This document shows, piece by piece, positions 16,214 through 25,376 of a stretch of DNA of 64,000 bases. Source of the stretch: Arcanobacterium wilhelmae. Lineage in GTDB: Bacteria; Actinomycetota; Actinomycetes; Actinomycetales; Actinomycetaceae. Both the position numbers and the translations under genes were made by a program. The stretch covers positions 868,001 through 932,000 of the forward strand of contig NZ_CP121247.1 in the NCBI RefSeq assembly GCF_029632765.1, in the 5' to 3' direction. Numbering within the stretch: position 1 is the first letter of the stretch; every line of letters starts with the position of its first letter. The notes beneath the pieces are model-generated. The model saw nothing but the letters and a program-made list of their open reading frames with translations, searched no databases and had not been told where the DNA came from.

Positions 16214-16969
16214 ATGATTTCGTTGATCGCGTTCGATCTGGACGACACGCTCGCGCCGTCCAAGTCGCCACTGCCGCCAAGGATGGGTGAAGCGCTTGCC
16301 AAGTTGCTCGACGTGGTGCAGGTGTGTGTGATTTCTGGCGGAACGTTTGCACAGTTTGAGAACCAGTTGCTCGCAAATTTGGACGCCACCGAGGAACAGC
16401 TCGGGCGACTCCACCTCATGCCCACATGCGGCACGCGGTACATGAGGCGCGACGCCGGCGCGTGGGTACCGGTGTATGTGCGCGACTTGCCCGATGAGTT
16501 GCGTGAGCGTGCACTGGGGGCTCTCGAGGAACAGGCGAAGCGGCTGGGCTTGTGGGAAGAGACGACGTGGGGAGATATCCTCGAAGACCGCGGCTCGCAG
16601 ATCACGTTCTCAGCTCTTGGCCAGGAAGCCCCGCTCGAGGCGAAGAAGGCGTGGGATCCAACAGGAGCGAAGAAGGAAGCATTGCGCTCCGCCGTCGAGC
16701 CTCTGCTCCCGGAGCTCGAGGTGCGATCTGGTGGGTCGACGTCGGTGGATATTACCGCCAAGGGCATCGACAAAGCGTACGGAATTGCGGAGCTAGCACA
16801 GCAAACTGGAATTGCGATCGAGGAGATGCTGTTCATTGGCGACCGCCTTGACGAGGGAGGGAACGATTACCCCGTTACTCGTCTTGGGATCGCGACCCAC
16901 GCGGTGACGGGCTGGGAGGACACCGCCGAGTTCGTTGAACAGTTTGTCGCTCAAAACAAGGGGAAGTAG
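16214..16969 (+). CDS. HAD-superfamily hydrolase, IIB subfamily
   Basis: Cytoplasmic phosphatase of 251 residues. Motif I is FDLDDTLAPSK (two catalytic Asp), motif II is VISGG, a cap domain fills the middle, motif III Lys is near ITAKGIDKAYGI, and motif IV is FIGDRLDEGGNDYPV, close to the pattern of eukaryotic-type phosphomannomutase and sucrose-phosphate phosphatase HADs. ATG 16214 has GGAAGGGAAAC before it. The true substrate, probably a sugar phosphate, is not known. It is followed 1 nt later by the VKOR gene, so the two are cotranscribed. Confidence 0.82.
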   Translation: MISLIAFDLDDTLAPSKSPLPPRMGEALAKLLDVVQVCVISGGTFAQFENQLLANLDATEEQLGRLHLMPTCGTRYMRRDAGAWVPVYVRDLPDELRERALGALEEQAKRLGLWEETTWGDILEDRGSQITFSALGQEAPLEAKKAWDPTGAKKEALRSAVEPLLPELEVRSGGSTSVDITAKGIDKAYGIAELAQQTGIAIEEMLFIGDRLDEGGNDYPVTRLGIATHAVTGWEDTAEFVEQFVAQNKGK

Positions 16970-16970
16970 C

Positions 16971-17672
16971 GTGAAGGATCTCGAATATCGCGATGATATG
17001 ACTGATGAAGAGCTCGACGCTCTCGAGGCACGGCTCGATTCCGTGGCAGAACGCTATCACGCGCCGGCGAGCGAGCATGAGCGATCCGGTGGTGTAACAC
17101 GTGGAACAGCGATCGCCGTCGTCGTGTCCTCTCTGATCGGTTTTGCCGCATCGCTGGGGCTGATTTTGTCCGAAAAGGAAAAATTGACGAACCCGGATGC
17201 TGCGCTCGCGTGCGATATTAACCCGCTCGTGGGTTGTTCGAAGTGGATTGGCCAATGGCAAAACGAGGTGTTTTTCGGCATCTCGAACTCCGTGCTCGGA
17301 TTCGCGTTCTTTTCGGGCATGATCGCGATCGGGCTCGTGTTGCTCACGCGCTCGACGATTTCGCGACTCGTGTGGCAGGCGATTTCACTTGCGACGACGG
17401 CTGGAATCGTCTGGGTGTGCTGGTTCGCATACATGTCCTTCTTCAAAGAGGGTTCGCTCTGCCCGTATTGCGTGGTGACATGGTTCGCGACGATACCTCT
17501 GTGGGTGACGGTTGCAGGTGCATCGCTCCACGCTGGGCACTGGGGGAGCGGCGGAGTCCCGTTTGGGCGTGCTCTCGTGCGTAACCGCTGGTACGTGGTG
17601 GTTTCGGTATGGGCTGCGCTGGTTGTGTTCGCGATTATCTGGTTCTGGGATCAGTGGATGATCGTCTTGTGA
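16971..17672 (+). CDS. Vitamin K epoxide reductase-family thiol oxidase
   Basis: Membrane protein of 233 residues, VKOR family, which in actinobacteria reoxidises DsbA-like proteins during disulfide formation outside the membrane. GTG 16971 was chosen: AGGGGAAG precedes it and it comes just after the HAD stop. After an acidic cytoplasmic N-terminus of about 35 residues there are five helices. One Cys pair is in ALACDINPLVGCSKW and the redox-active CxxC is GSLCPYCVVTW, as in bacterial VKOR homologues. No DsbA partner is in the window. A bidirectional terminator follows. Confidence 0.88.
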   Translation: MKDLEYRDDMTDEELDALEARLDSVAERYHAPASEHERSGGVTRGTAIAVVVSSLIGFAASLGLILSEKEKLTNPDAALACDINPLVGCSKWIGQWQNEVFFGISNSVLGFAFFSGMIAIGLVLLTRSTISRLVWQAISLATTAGIVWVCWFAYMSFFKEGSLCPYCVVTWFATIPLWVTVAGASLHAGHWGSGGVPFGRALVRNRWYVVVSVWAALVVFAIIWFWDQWMIVL

Positions 17673-17742
17673 GCCCCCGACGCCGGTGCTCGGCTCATAT
17701 CGTGGGCCACGGCGTGGGCGCAAAACACCGAAGAAAGAATGA

Positions 17743-17778
17743 CTGTCCCGGTCTCACGCCATTGTGAGGCCGGGACAG
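17743..17778. terminator. Bidirectional terminator between VKOR and HIT genes
   Basis: CTGTCCCGGTCTCAC / GTGAGGCCGGGACAG stem (one G-U pair) with a 6-nt loop, then CCGGTTTTG on the + strand. It lies between convergent genes. Confidence 0.75.
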
Positions 17779-17801
17779 CCGGTTTTGTGAAGTTGCGGAG
17801 G

Positions 17802-18227
17802 TTATGCCTCGGCGACGAATTCTGCGTGGCCGGAGCGAATCAGGGCGGTGCGGAGCTTCGCCATCGCCTCGGCAATCTCTTCAGCGGGGGCTGCGGTGGC
17901 GTTGTCGAACTTTGCCGCGCCAGAATCTGCGCCTGGGATCACGTGGACGTGCGTGTGGGGCACGTCGAATCCGAGGATTTGGACGATCGTGCGCTCCACA
18001 CCGAATGCTTCTTCCTGGGCGCGGCCCACGATCTGGGCAACATTCATGAGGTGGGCGAAGACCGCCGGAGCGAGATCGGTGTACTTGGCGACTTCCTCGC
18101 GCGGGATCACCATGACGTGACCGGGACGAACGGGCTCAATCGTGGCCATGACCACGCATACAGCGTCCTTCCACACAAACTGGCCAGGGATTTCTCCGCG
18201 AATAATCTTCGTAAAAATGCTTGCCAT
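17802..18227 (-). CDS. HIT-family nucleotide hydrolase/transferase
   Basis: 141-residue cytoplasmic protein of the histidine-triad superfamily. The triad motif is HTHVHVIP; the N-terminus SIFTKIIRGEIPGQFVWKD and the PVRPGHVMVIPRE strand are typical of the HINT/HIT branch that acts on nucleoside phosphoramidates or dinucleotides. Length is normal. A -10-like TACACT ends 7 nt before ATG 18227, so the message may be leaderless. The gene is divergent from leuS, with only about 70 bp between them. Confidence 0.88.
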   Translation of the reverse strand: MASIFTKIIRGEIPGQFVWKDAVCVVMATIEPVRPGHVMVIPREEVAKYTDLAPAVFAHLMNVAQIVGRAQEEAFGVERTIVQILGFDVPHTHVHVIPGADSGAAKFDNATAAPAEEIAEAMAKLRTALIRSGHAEFVAEA

Positions 18228-18300
18228 AAGGTTCAGTGTACGCCGGGTTTGTGCGGGGGTGCGCTACCATTGGATGAACCGTTTTTATTCAAGGAGAGTC

Positions 18301-21165
18301 ATGAGCGAATTTCGCTATCGCTACACGGCCGAGCTCGCAAACGAGATCGAGGCGAAGTGGCAGAACATCTGGGAATCTGATGGTACCTTTAACGCCCCAA
18401 ATCCTGTGGGTGAGCTAGCGGGAGATACCGATAAAGAAGCATTCTTCCTCCTTGACATGTTCCCGTTCCCGTCGGGCAAGGGCCTGCATGTCGGCCACCC
18501 GCTGGGGTACATCGCAACGGACACGGTTGCGCGCTATCAACGCATGCTGGGTAAAAACGTGCTGTACACGATGGGATACGACGCCTTCGGTCTTCCCGCC
18601 GAGCAGTATGCGGTGGAAACGGGCCAGCATCCGCGTGTGACGACCGAGGAAAACATCGCGAATATGCGCCGTCAGTTGCGTCTGCTCGGGCTGAGCCACG
18701 AGCAGCGCCGCTCGCTCGCTACTACGGATATCGAGTTTGTGAAGTGGACCCAGTGGATCTTCTTGCAGATCTTTAACTCCTGGTACGACGCCGAGGCGCC
18801 GGGTCGCGAGGAGGGCACGGTTGGGCGTGCTCGCCCGATCTCGGAGTTGATCGTCGGCTACGAGGATGGCTCGATCGCGACGCCGTCGGGGAAGGCTTGG
18901 AGCGAGATGAGCTCCGATGAACGCCGTGAGGCTGTCGATAGCCGTCGTTTGGCATATATCGAGAATGCGCCGGTGAACTGGGCTCCTGGCCTGGGCACGG
19001 TGCTCGCCAACGAGGAAGTGACGGCCGATGGCCGCTCGGAGCGCGGGAACTTCCCGGTCTTTAAGCGCGAACTTTCGCAATGGATGATGCGCATCACCGC
19101 CTACGCGGATCGTCTAGCGGAGGATCTCGATACGGTGGATTGGCCGGAGAAGGTGCGTGCGATGCAACGCAACTGGATCGGAAAGTCCCGCGGCGCCGAT
19201 GTTGATTTCACGGCCCATCACGAAGGTGGGGACGAGACCCTCACCGTCTTTACCACGCGTCCAGACACGCTCTTCGGCGCAACGTTCATGGTGGTCTCGC
19301 CTGAGCATCCGATGCTGAAGTCCGAGAACCTGCCCGCTCAATGGCCGGCGGGAACGCGCGAGGCGTGGATGGGCGGTGCATCGGATCCGCGCACTGCCGT
19401 CCATGATTACCAAATCGCTGCGTCGCGCAAGTCGGATATGGACCGTGCGGACGCCGAGAAGGAAAAGACGGGTGTTTTCACCGGTATTTTCGCGACGAAC
19501 CCGGTGACGGGCACCGATATTCCAGTGTTTACGGGCGATTACGTCATGATGGGCTACGGTACGGGTGCGATCATGGCGGTGCCGGCTCACGATGAGCGCG
19601 ATTTCGCGTTCGCAACCAAGTTTGACCTGGATATCGTACGCACGATCGCGGCGCCGGAGGATTTCCCTGCCGATCAGGCGTACACCGGCGATGGCGCGAT
19701 TATCGATTCGTCGAACGATTCGGTGTCCCTTGACGGCCTGGATAAGGCAGCTGGCAAGGCGCGCATGATCGAGTGGCTCGAAGCCGAGGGCAAGGGTAAG
19801 GAGGCGATCTCATATCGTCTGCGTGATTGGTTGTTCTCTCGTCAGCGCTACTGGGGTGAGCCGTTCCCTGTGGTCTACGACGAGGAGGGGAACGTTCACG
19901 CGTTGCCAGAGTCGATGCTTCCGGTGGAGCTTCCGGATACGCCAGATTATTCGCCGCGATCGTACGATCCGGACGATGCGGAGTCCAACCCGGAACCACC
20001 GCTTGGTCGTTTGACTGACTGGGTGAATGTGGAACTCGATCTGGGTGACGGTGTCAAGAAGTACAAGCGCGACACGAACACCATGCCCAACTGGGCAGGC
20101 TCTTGCTGGTACGAGATTCGCTACATCGATCCGCACGACGACGATGAATTCGTTGCCGCGCAGAACGAGGCCTACTGGATGGGGCCGCGCGAGGGCAAGG
20201 CATCCGGCGGCGCCGATTTGTACGTGGGCGGTGTGGAACACGCAGTGTTGCATCTGCTATACGCGCGCTTCTGGCAGAAGGTCCTCTTCGATTTGGGCTA
20301 CGTGTCCTCCTCAGAGCCATTCCACAAGCTGTTCAACCAGGGCTACGTTCAGGCGTATGCCTACACGGACTCGCGCGGTGCATACGTCCCTGCAGAGAAC
20401 GTCGTCGAGGTACCGGCGTCGGACGGTTCAGGCGAAGTGACCTGGGAGTACAACGGCGAGAAGGTGAACCGTGAGTACGGCAAGATGGGTAAGAGCCTGA
20501 AGAACATCGTCACCCCGGATTACATGGCAGAAACGTACGGCGCCGATACGTTCCGCGTGTACGAGATGTCGATGGGGCCGCTCGATATTGACCGCCCATG
20601 GGAAACCCGCGCAGTGGTTGGTGCTCAGCGTTTCCTTCAGCGCCTGTGGCGCAATGTTGTGGACGAGGAAACTGGTGATGTGCTTGTCACGGATGAGCAG
20701 ATGCCGCGTGAGATGGCCCAGCAGGTTGCGCGAACGATCGATTTCGTTCGGGGCGAATACGAGAACATGCGCATCAATACGGCCATCGCGAAGCTGATTG
20801 AGCTCAATAACTACCTCACCGGAAAAGATGTGCCGCGTGAGGCTGCCGAGGCGATCGTTCTGATGACTTCTCCGGTTGCCCCACATATTGCGGAGGAGCT
20901 GTGGAGCCGCCTTGGCCATGAGGGCTCTCTCGCGCACGAGCCATTCCCACAGGTGGAGGATCCGTCGCTCCTTGTTGACGATCAGGTGACTGCCGTTTTC
21001 CAGGTGAAGGGCAAGGTTCGCGATCGCGCCGAGGTTCCGGCAGATATCTCGGCTGACGACCTTGAGAAGTTGGCGCTCGCCTCCGAGAAGGTGCGCAAGT
21101 TCCTCGACGGAGAGCCGCGCAAGGTGATCGTCCGAGCGCCGAAGATTGTCAACATCGTTCCGTGA
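18301..21165 (+). CDS. leuS: Leucyl-tRNA synthetase
   Basis: Class I aminoacyl-tRNA synthetase of 954 residues that charges tRNA-Leu. The HIGH motif appears as HVGH in FPSGKGLHVGHPLGY and KMSKS as KMGKS in GKMGKSLKNIV. The editing CP1 domain is in between, with TTRPDTLFGATF and GTGAIMAVPAHDERDF; the C-terminal domain ends VRDRAEVPADISADDLEKLA. The start ATG 18301 has AAGGAGAGTC; the longer upstream frame lacks any homology. An insertion at about 160-190 (EAPGREEGTVGRARPISELI) and the full length match actinobacterial LeuRS. Expected cytoplasmic housekeeping enzyme. Confidence 0.96.
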   Translation: MSEFRYRYTAELANEIEAKWQNIWESDGTFNAPNPVGELAGDTDKEAFFLLDMFPFPSGKGLHVGHPLGYIATDTVARYQRMLGKNVLYTMGYDAFGLPAEQYAVETGQHPRVTTEENIANMRRQLRLLGLSHEQRRSLATTDIEFVKWTQWIFLQIFNSWYDAEAPGREEGTVGRARPISELIVGYEDGSIATPSGKAWSEMSSDERREAVDSRRLAYIENAPVNWAPGLGTVLANEEVTADGRSERGNFPVFKRELSQWMMRITAYADRLAEDLDTVDWPEKVRAMQRNWIGKSRGADVDFTAHHEGGDETLTVFTTRPDTLFGATFMVVSPEHPMLKSENLPAQWPAGTREAWMGGASDPRTAVHDYQIAASRKSDMDRADAEKEKTGVFTGIFATNPVTGTDIPVFTGDYVMMGYGTGAIMAVPAHDERDFAFATKFDLDIVRTIAAPEDFPADQAYTGDGAIIDSSNDSVSLDGLDKAAGKARMIEWLEAEGKGKEAISYRLRDWLFSRQRYWGEPFPVVYDEEGNVHALPESMLPVELPDTPDYSPRSYDPDDAESNPEPPLGRLTDWVNVELDLGDGVKKYKRDTNTMPNWAGSCWYEIRYIDPHDDDEFVAAQNEAYWMGPREGKASGGADLYVGGVEHAVLHLLYARFWQKVLFDLGYVSSSEPFHKLFNQGYVQAYAYTDSRGAYVPAENVVEVPASDGSGEVTWEYNGEKVNREYGKMGKSLKNIVTPDYMAETYGADTFRVYEMSMGPLDIDRPWETRAVVGAQRFLQRLWRNVVDEETGDVLVTDEQMPREMAQQVARTIDFVRGEYENMRINTAIAKLIELNNYLTGKDVPREAAEAIVLMTSPVAPHIAEELWSRLGHEGSLAHEPFPQVEDPSLLVDDQVTAVFQVKGKVRDRAEVPADISADDLEKLALASEKVRKFLDGEPRKVIVRAPKIVNIVP

Positions 21166-21168
21166 GTG

Positions 21169-21219
21169 AACATGAGGGGCGGGTCGTGTATCAAAATTCC
21201 GGCCCGTCCCCGCATGTTG
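21169..21219 (+). terminator. Imperfect hairpin after leuS
   Basis: AACATGAGGGGCGGG at the left can pair with CCCGTCCCCGCATGTT at the right, with a bulge and a loop of about 20 nt. No U tract follows, so it may be a weak terminator or an RNA-stabilising end. Confidence 0.4.
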
Positions 21220-21267
21220 TATGTGACGTTGTAAACTGTTGGGAAACATTGAGAGAAGGCGAGTGAT

Positions 21268-22242
21268 ATGGCGCAGGTTGCAAGCACCACCGTTGAGAAG
21301 GCGGAGTTTGATGGGATGCCAGCGTGGCGGTTAACATCCACTTCTGGCGCCACGGCCCTTGTCGCAGAGCAGGGCGCCACCGTGATCTCGTGGGAGCCCG
21401 CCGCGGGGGCACACGTGATCTCGGGCTACGCGAACGCCGGCGAGCTTCGCGCTGGGGTTGGCGGACGCAGTGCAGTGTTGGCTCCGTGGATGGGGCACAT
21501 GGAGGGGGATTCCTACAGCTTTGACGGCGCCGAATACAACGTTGGAGGTGTTCCGGAAGGTTTCCTGGGCCTTGTGAAGGATGCGCCGTTTACAATGCGT
21601 AATGCGGATTCCACGCTCACACTCGAGTATTCCTACTCCGGCTCAGAGGCGTACCCGTGGCCGTTCGATATTTCGGTGACGTTCTCCCTCGATTCGGGTG
21701 CAGATGCCGCCGAGCATTTGTCAGTGACCCTGGCTGCAACGAACCGCTCCGACGTCGCTGTTCCGCTGGCGCTGGGCTGGTCACCGTATCTTGCGATGCC
21801 GGGAGTCTCCTCCATCAAGAACTTGTCGGTGGAGATCCCGGCGCGCACGAAGATTCTCACCGATGCAAACTCGGTGCCGTTGCGTGGCGAGGCTGCATAC
21901 TCGGGAGTCAAGGCCCCGGTGGTTATCGATTACATTGGCACGAAGTCGTTCGCCACGTATTACCGTGGCCTCGTTCCGAACGATGCCGGTGTGGTTGTCA
22001 CGTCGATCCTCAACCCGTCGTCGGCGGCTCAGATTACGCTCACTCAGGAGCCGGCCGAAGCGCCGGTGGTGTACGTCGATTCGGGTGACCGCCTAGATCG
22101 CGATGCCCGTAAGTCGCTGTGCCTCGCGCCGATCTCGCATCATGCGGATTCGTTCAACCGCTACGATTCGGCGCCATCCTTGAGGCTACAACCGGGCAAC
22201 ACCCGTTACATGACCGCCACACTCACGTACCGCGCACACTGA
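21268..22242 (+). CDS. Aldose-1-epimerase-like protein (hexose-6-phosphate mutarotase family)
   Basis: 324-residue cytoplasmic protein of the GalM-like superfamily, closest to the D-hexose-6-phosphate mutarotase branch. Features are GATALVAEQGATVISWEP near the N-terminus, RSAVLAPWMGHMEGDSYSFDG with the substrate-binding region, GFLGLVKDAPF, LALGWSPYLAMPG, and the late acidic stretch before VVYVDSGDRLDRDARKSLCLAP. The GalM catalytic His is not obvious at the usual place, so the activity is less certain than the fold. GAGAGAAGGCGA precedes ATG 21268. It is followed by a strong terminator and is probably monocistronic. Confidence 0.75.
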   Translation: MAQVASTTVEKAEFDGMPAWRLTSTSGATALVAEQGATVISWEPAAGAHVISGYANAGELRAGVGGRSAVLAPWMGHMEGDSYSFDGAEYNVGGVPEGFLGLVKDAPFTMRNADSTLTLEYSYSGSEAYPWPFDISVTFSLDSGADAAEHLSVTLAATNRSDVAVPLALGWSPYLAMPGVSSIKNLSVEIPARTKILTDANSVPLRGEAAYSGVKAPVVIDYIGTKSFATYYRGLVPNDAGVVVTSILNPSSAAQITLTQEPAEAPVVYVDSGDRLDRDARKSLCLAPISHHADSFNRYDSAPSLRLQPGNTRYMTATLTYRAH

Positions 22243-22271
22243 TTGACGGCGCATTTCGGCGAATTGACTTC

Positions 22272-22310
22272 GGCGGGTTTCGCAAAATAGTTTGCGAAAC
22301 CCGCCGTTTT
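22272..22310. terminator. Strong intrinsic terminator after the mutarotase gene
   Basis: Perfect 15-bp stem GGCGGGTTTCGCAAA / TTTGCGAAACCCGCC with a 4-nt loop (ATAG), followed by GTTTTG. Confidence 0.88.
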
Positions 22311-22473
22311 GTGCCCGATCCACGGGTGCTTTCTGACGGCGCATAGGGGATGCGATGTTCTTCGGCGATTAGACGAGCGCCCAGGTGGCCCTGCATTTTC
22401 GCAGTTCAAAGGGTGTGTTTTCCGTGAGCGATACTAGGGTTACCCAATCGTAGGTTAGTGGTATAACGGGGGT

Positions 22474-23256
22474 ATGAATGAACGTATTGATAGTTGGCTG
22501 ACCGATATGGATGGCGTGCTAATCCACGAGGGCAATGCCCTCCCCGGTGCGAACGAGTTCATCACGGCGCTCCAGGAGAACAACATCCCGTATTTGGTGT
22601 TGACGAATAATTCGATTTTCACCCCGCGTGATCTTTCGGCGCGTCTAGAGGCGTCGGGGCTGAACGTGCCTGAGGAACACATCTGGACGTCAGCACTCGC
22701 CACCGCGCAGTTCCTCGCGAACCAGTCACAGTCGCGCCGCGCTTTCGTTGTTGGAGAGGCTGGGTTGACCACTGCATTGTACGAAAAAGGCTTCGTCATG
22801 ACGGAACAGAACCCTGATTTCGTGGTGTTGGGGGAGACTCGCACTTATTCGTTCGAAGCAATCACGAAGGCGATTCGCCTGATCGACGCCGGTGCTCGTT
22901 TCATCGCAACGAATCCCGATCCCTCGAGCCCATCGGCCGAAGGAAAGATCCCGGCAACGGGAGCTGTGGCTGCAATGATCACGAAGGCAACAGGTAAGAA
23001 TCCGTACTATGTGGGCAAGCCAAACCCTGTGATGATCCGCAATGGATTGAACAAAATTGAGGCTCATTCGGAGCACACGGCGTTTGTGGGCGACCGCATG
23101 GATACCGATATTCAGTCGGGTATGGAGGCGGGGTTGCAGACCCACCTGGTGCTTTCTGGCTCCACCACACGCAGTGACATTACGCAATACCCGTACCGTC
23201 CGGATTTCGTCCATGAGTCGATCGCGGATGTCGCACAGCTCGTGGCATCGGACTAA
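22474..23256 (+). CDS. HAD-IIA family phosphatase (NagD-like)
   Basis: 260-residue cytoplasmic phosphatase. Motif I is LTDMDGVLIHEG, with both Asp residues; TNNS (motif II) follows at YLVLTNNSIFTPRDL; the cap is the alpha/beta C2 type of NagD, ending VGKPNPVMI with the motif III Lys; motif IV is FVGDRMDTDIQSGMEAG. NagD-type enzymes act on nucleoside monophosphates or sugar phosphates; the substrate here is unknown. TATAAC ends 6 nt before ATG 22474, so a leaderless message is likely. It stands alone between two strong terminators. Confidence 0.85.
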   Translation: MNERIDSWLTDMDGVLIHEGNALPGANEFITALQENNIPYLVLTNNSIFTPRDLSARLEASGLNVPEEHIWTSALATAQFLANQSQSRRAFVVGEAGLTTALYEKGFVMTEQNPDFVVLGETRTYSFEAITKAIRLIDAGARFIATNPDPSSPSAEGKIPATGAVAAMITKATGKNPYYVGKPNPVMIRNGLNKIEAHSEHTAFVGDRMDTDIQSGMEAGLQTHLVLSGSTTRSDITQYPYRPDFVHESIADVAQLVASD

Positions 23257-23277
23257 TTTATGCCGGGCGTTTTCGTC

Positions 23278-23321
23278 AAAGGTGTGGCTTCACGGAACAC
23301 TTCCGTGAAGCCACACCTTTT
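23278..23321. terminator. Bidirectional terminator
   Basis: Perfect stem AAAGGTGTGGCTTCACGGAA paired with its complement around a 3-nt loop (CAC), with T runs on both sides. It serves the convergent NagD-like and HerA-like genes. Confidence 0.92.
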
Positions 23322-23353
23322 CTTCATCACCGAGAGATCGGGCTGTTGGGAGG

Positions 23354-25210
23354 TTACTTTCTGCGCGTCCCAAAGATCGAACGGAGGATCTCTCGCCCAA
23401 CGGTGCGCCCGACTGTGCCCACGATCGAATCCACAACGGATTCGCGGCGCCGCTTGGAGCGTTCGGCTTCCTTTTCAGCCTCGCGGCGGGCACGTTCCGC
23501 TTCCTTTTCCGCAGCTTTGCGATCCGCTTCTGCCTGCTTTTCGAGCTCGCGGGCGCGGCGTTCCATTTCCTTTTGGGCCTCCGCCTCGGCTTTTGCAGCA
23601 GCTTCGGCGTCTGCCTTTGCTTTCGCTTCGGCTTCGATTCGTTGTGCGAGGAGCTCGGTGGCGGACTCGGGATCGACGGCGTCCTTGTACTTCGCCATCG
23701 TGGGGGAGGCTGCGAGTGCCCCAGCGACGGCGGCATTAGAGCCGACTCCCATCACCGACGCTGGTGCCCAGATCTTGGTGGGCGCGACGGGGGAGGGACG
23801 GCCCTTCGGATCCAGAACCGTCACAATGGCCTCGCCGGTTCCCAGCGACGGCAAGAGCGCTTCGAGATCGAGCTCGGGAGTGATCGGGAATGTCTTGACT
23901 GTTTCCTTGAGCGCGGCAGCATCTTGAGGCGTATGAGCGCGCAGAGCATGCTGAACCTTCGCGCCGAGCTGAGCGAGGACGTCGGCAGGGACATCCTTCG
24001 GGGTTTGGGTGACGAAGAAAATGCCCACGCCCTTGGAGCGGATCAGACGGACCGTCTGCACAACCTGCGCGAGGAATTCCTTCGACGCATCGGTGAACAG
24101 CAGGTGAGCCTCGTCGAAGAAGAATACGAGCTTCGGTTTCTCAGCGTCGCCGACTTCGGGCAGCTCCTGGAACAACTCGGCGAGCAACCACATGATGAAT
24201 GTGGAGAACAGCGCGGGTTGGGAACCGACGTCGGGAAGCTCAAGCGAGGAAATGACGCCGCGCCCGTCAGTAGCAGTACGCATAAATTCTTTCACGGAGA
24301 ACGCAGGCTCGCCGAAGAATGAGTCGGCTCCTTGGGCCTGGAGGGCGGCAACCTCGCGCAAAATCACGCCCGCCGTCGCGGACGCGACTCCGCCGATCCC
24401 GGAGAGCTGTTCTTTTCCGGCGTCCGAGGTGAGGTACTGGATGACGTCGCGCAGATCGCCGAGATCGATGAGTGCGAGCCCGTTTTGATCTGCCCAGTGG
24501 AAGATCAGCGAGAGTGCTGATTCCTGGGTTTCGTTGAGCCCGAGCACCTTTGCCAACAGAAGCGGGCCGAAGTCGGTCACAGAGGTGCGGATTGGGGTTC
24601 CGTTGCCATTACCGCCGAGCGTGTAGAGTTCCGTCGGGAACGATTTGGGCTCCCACGGTTGGCCGTTCGCGGCGGTGCGAGCGAGAAGTTTCTCGCTCGA
24701 GGGGCCGGGTTCAAGGAGTCCAGTGAGGTCGCCTTTAATATCGGTGATAAAAACGGGCACTCCTGCGTTCGAGAGCGACTCTGCGAAAAGCTGGAGCGTA
24801 CGCGTTTTTCCGGTACCAGTTGCACCGGCAACGAGCCCGTGGCGGTTGAGCATCGCGAGCGGCAGCTTCACGGGAACTGACGGCACGGGAGTGCCGTTTT
24901 CCATATACGAACCAAGGGTAAAAGTGAGGCCTTCGTAGGTGTAACCGTCGGCGACTTTCTGGGCATAGTTGCTGATGGGCGCCGCCTCCGGTTCGCTTGC
25001 AGGAGCCGGCGCTGGAGCCTCGCTTGGGCTCAGAGCGTCAGTTTGTTCGCTTCCCGACGCCGGTGCGGTAGGTTCGGCTGGTGTGGGACTCCCTGCCGCG
25101 GCGAGTGCCGCTTCGAGTTGTGCTTTCGCGGCTGCCGCCTTTGCGGCGGCGGCTTCTGCTTCTGCTTGCGCTGCCTCAGCTTGGAGGCGCTTGATCTCGG
25201 CTTCGTTCAT
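23354..25210 (-). CDS. HerA-like ATPase, DUF853 family
   Basis: 618-residue ATPase of the HerA/FtsK superfamily, DUF853 (YjgR) branch. The N-terminus is an Ala/Glu-rich helix (residues 1-40) and a Pro/Ala/Ser linker; the ATPase follows with Walker A GATGTGKT (129-136), Walker B LVFFFDEAHLLF, the motif GIFFVTQTPKDVP, and LPLAMLNRHGLV before Walker A. The last 110 residues are a long Ala/Glu/Arg/Lys coiled coil. ATG 25210 was chosen because TATCAT ends 6 nt before it. The cellular role of DUF853 is not established; relatives move or process DNA or assemble membrane complexes. It is divergent from comEA. Confidence 0.82.
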   Translation of the reverse strand: MNEAEIKRLQAEAAQAEAEAAAAKAAAAKAQLEAALAAAGSPTPAEPTAPASGSEQTDALSPSEAPAPAPASEPEAAPISNYAQKVADGYTYEGLTFTLGSYMENGTPVPSVPVKLPLAMLNRHGLVAGATGTGKTRTLQLFAESLSNAGVPVFITDIKGDLTGLLEPGPSSEKLLARTAANGQPWEPKSFPTELYTLGGNGNGTPIRTSVTDFGPLLLAKVLGLNETQESALSLIFHWADQNGLALIDLGDLRDVIQYLTSDAGKEQLSGIGGVASATAGVILREVAALQAQGADSFFGEPAFSVKEFMRTATDGRGVISSLELPDVGSQPALFSTFIMWLLAELFQELPEVGDAEKPKLVFFFDEAHLLFTDASKEFLAQVVQTVRLIRSKGVGIFFVTQTPKDVPADVLAQLGAKVQHALRAHTPQDAAALKETVKTFPITPELDLEALLPSLGTGEAIVTVLDPKGRPSPVAPTKIWAPASVMGVGSNAAVAGALAASPTMAKYKDAVDPESATELLAQRIEAEAKAKADAEAAAKAEAEAQKEMERRARELEKQAEADRKAAEKEAERARREAEKEAERSKRRRESVVDSIVGTVGRTVGREILRSIFGTRRK

Positions 25211-25376
25211 GCACACATGATACGTTGTCTCGGCCACATTTTTGTTGTGAGGCAACGGCGATTTCATTGTTGAAGCATCTCGAAAATGTATCCACAGTTT
25301 GCAGTAGTGTGGTGTTTTTCCACAGGTGTCTGCCCTGAAAGGGCAAGGGATGTTGTGGACGTTTCATACTGGGCTC

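Noticed and set aside
21268..22242. Mutarotase gene as galM of the Leloir pathway linked with galE
   Set aside because: It is 28 kb from galE, stands alone, and looks closer to the hexose-6-phosphate mutarotase branch.
25287..25324. Two DnaA-box-like sequences (GTATCCACA, TTTTCCACA)
   Set aside because: Only two, one with a mismatch, between divergent promoters, with no AT-rich unwinding region and no dnaA/dnaN nearby; not an origin.
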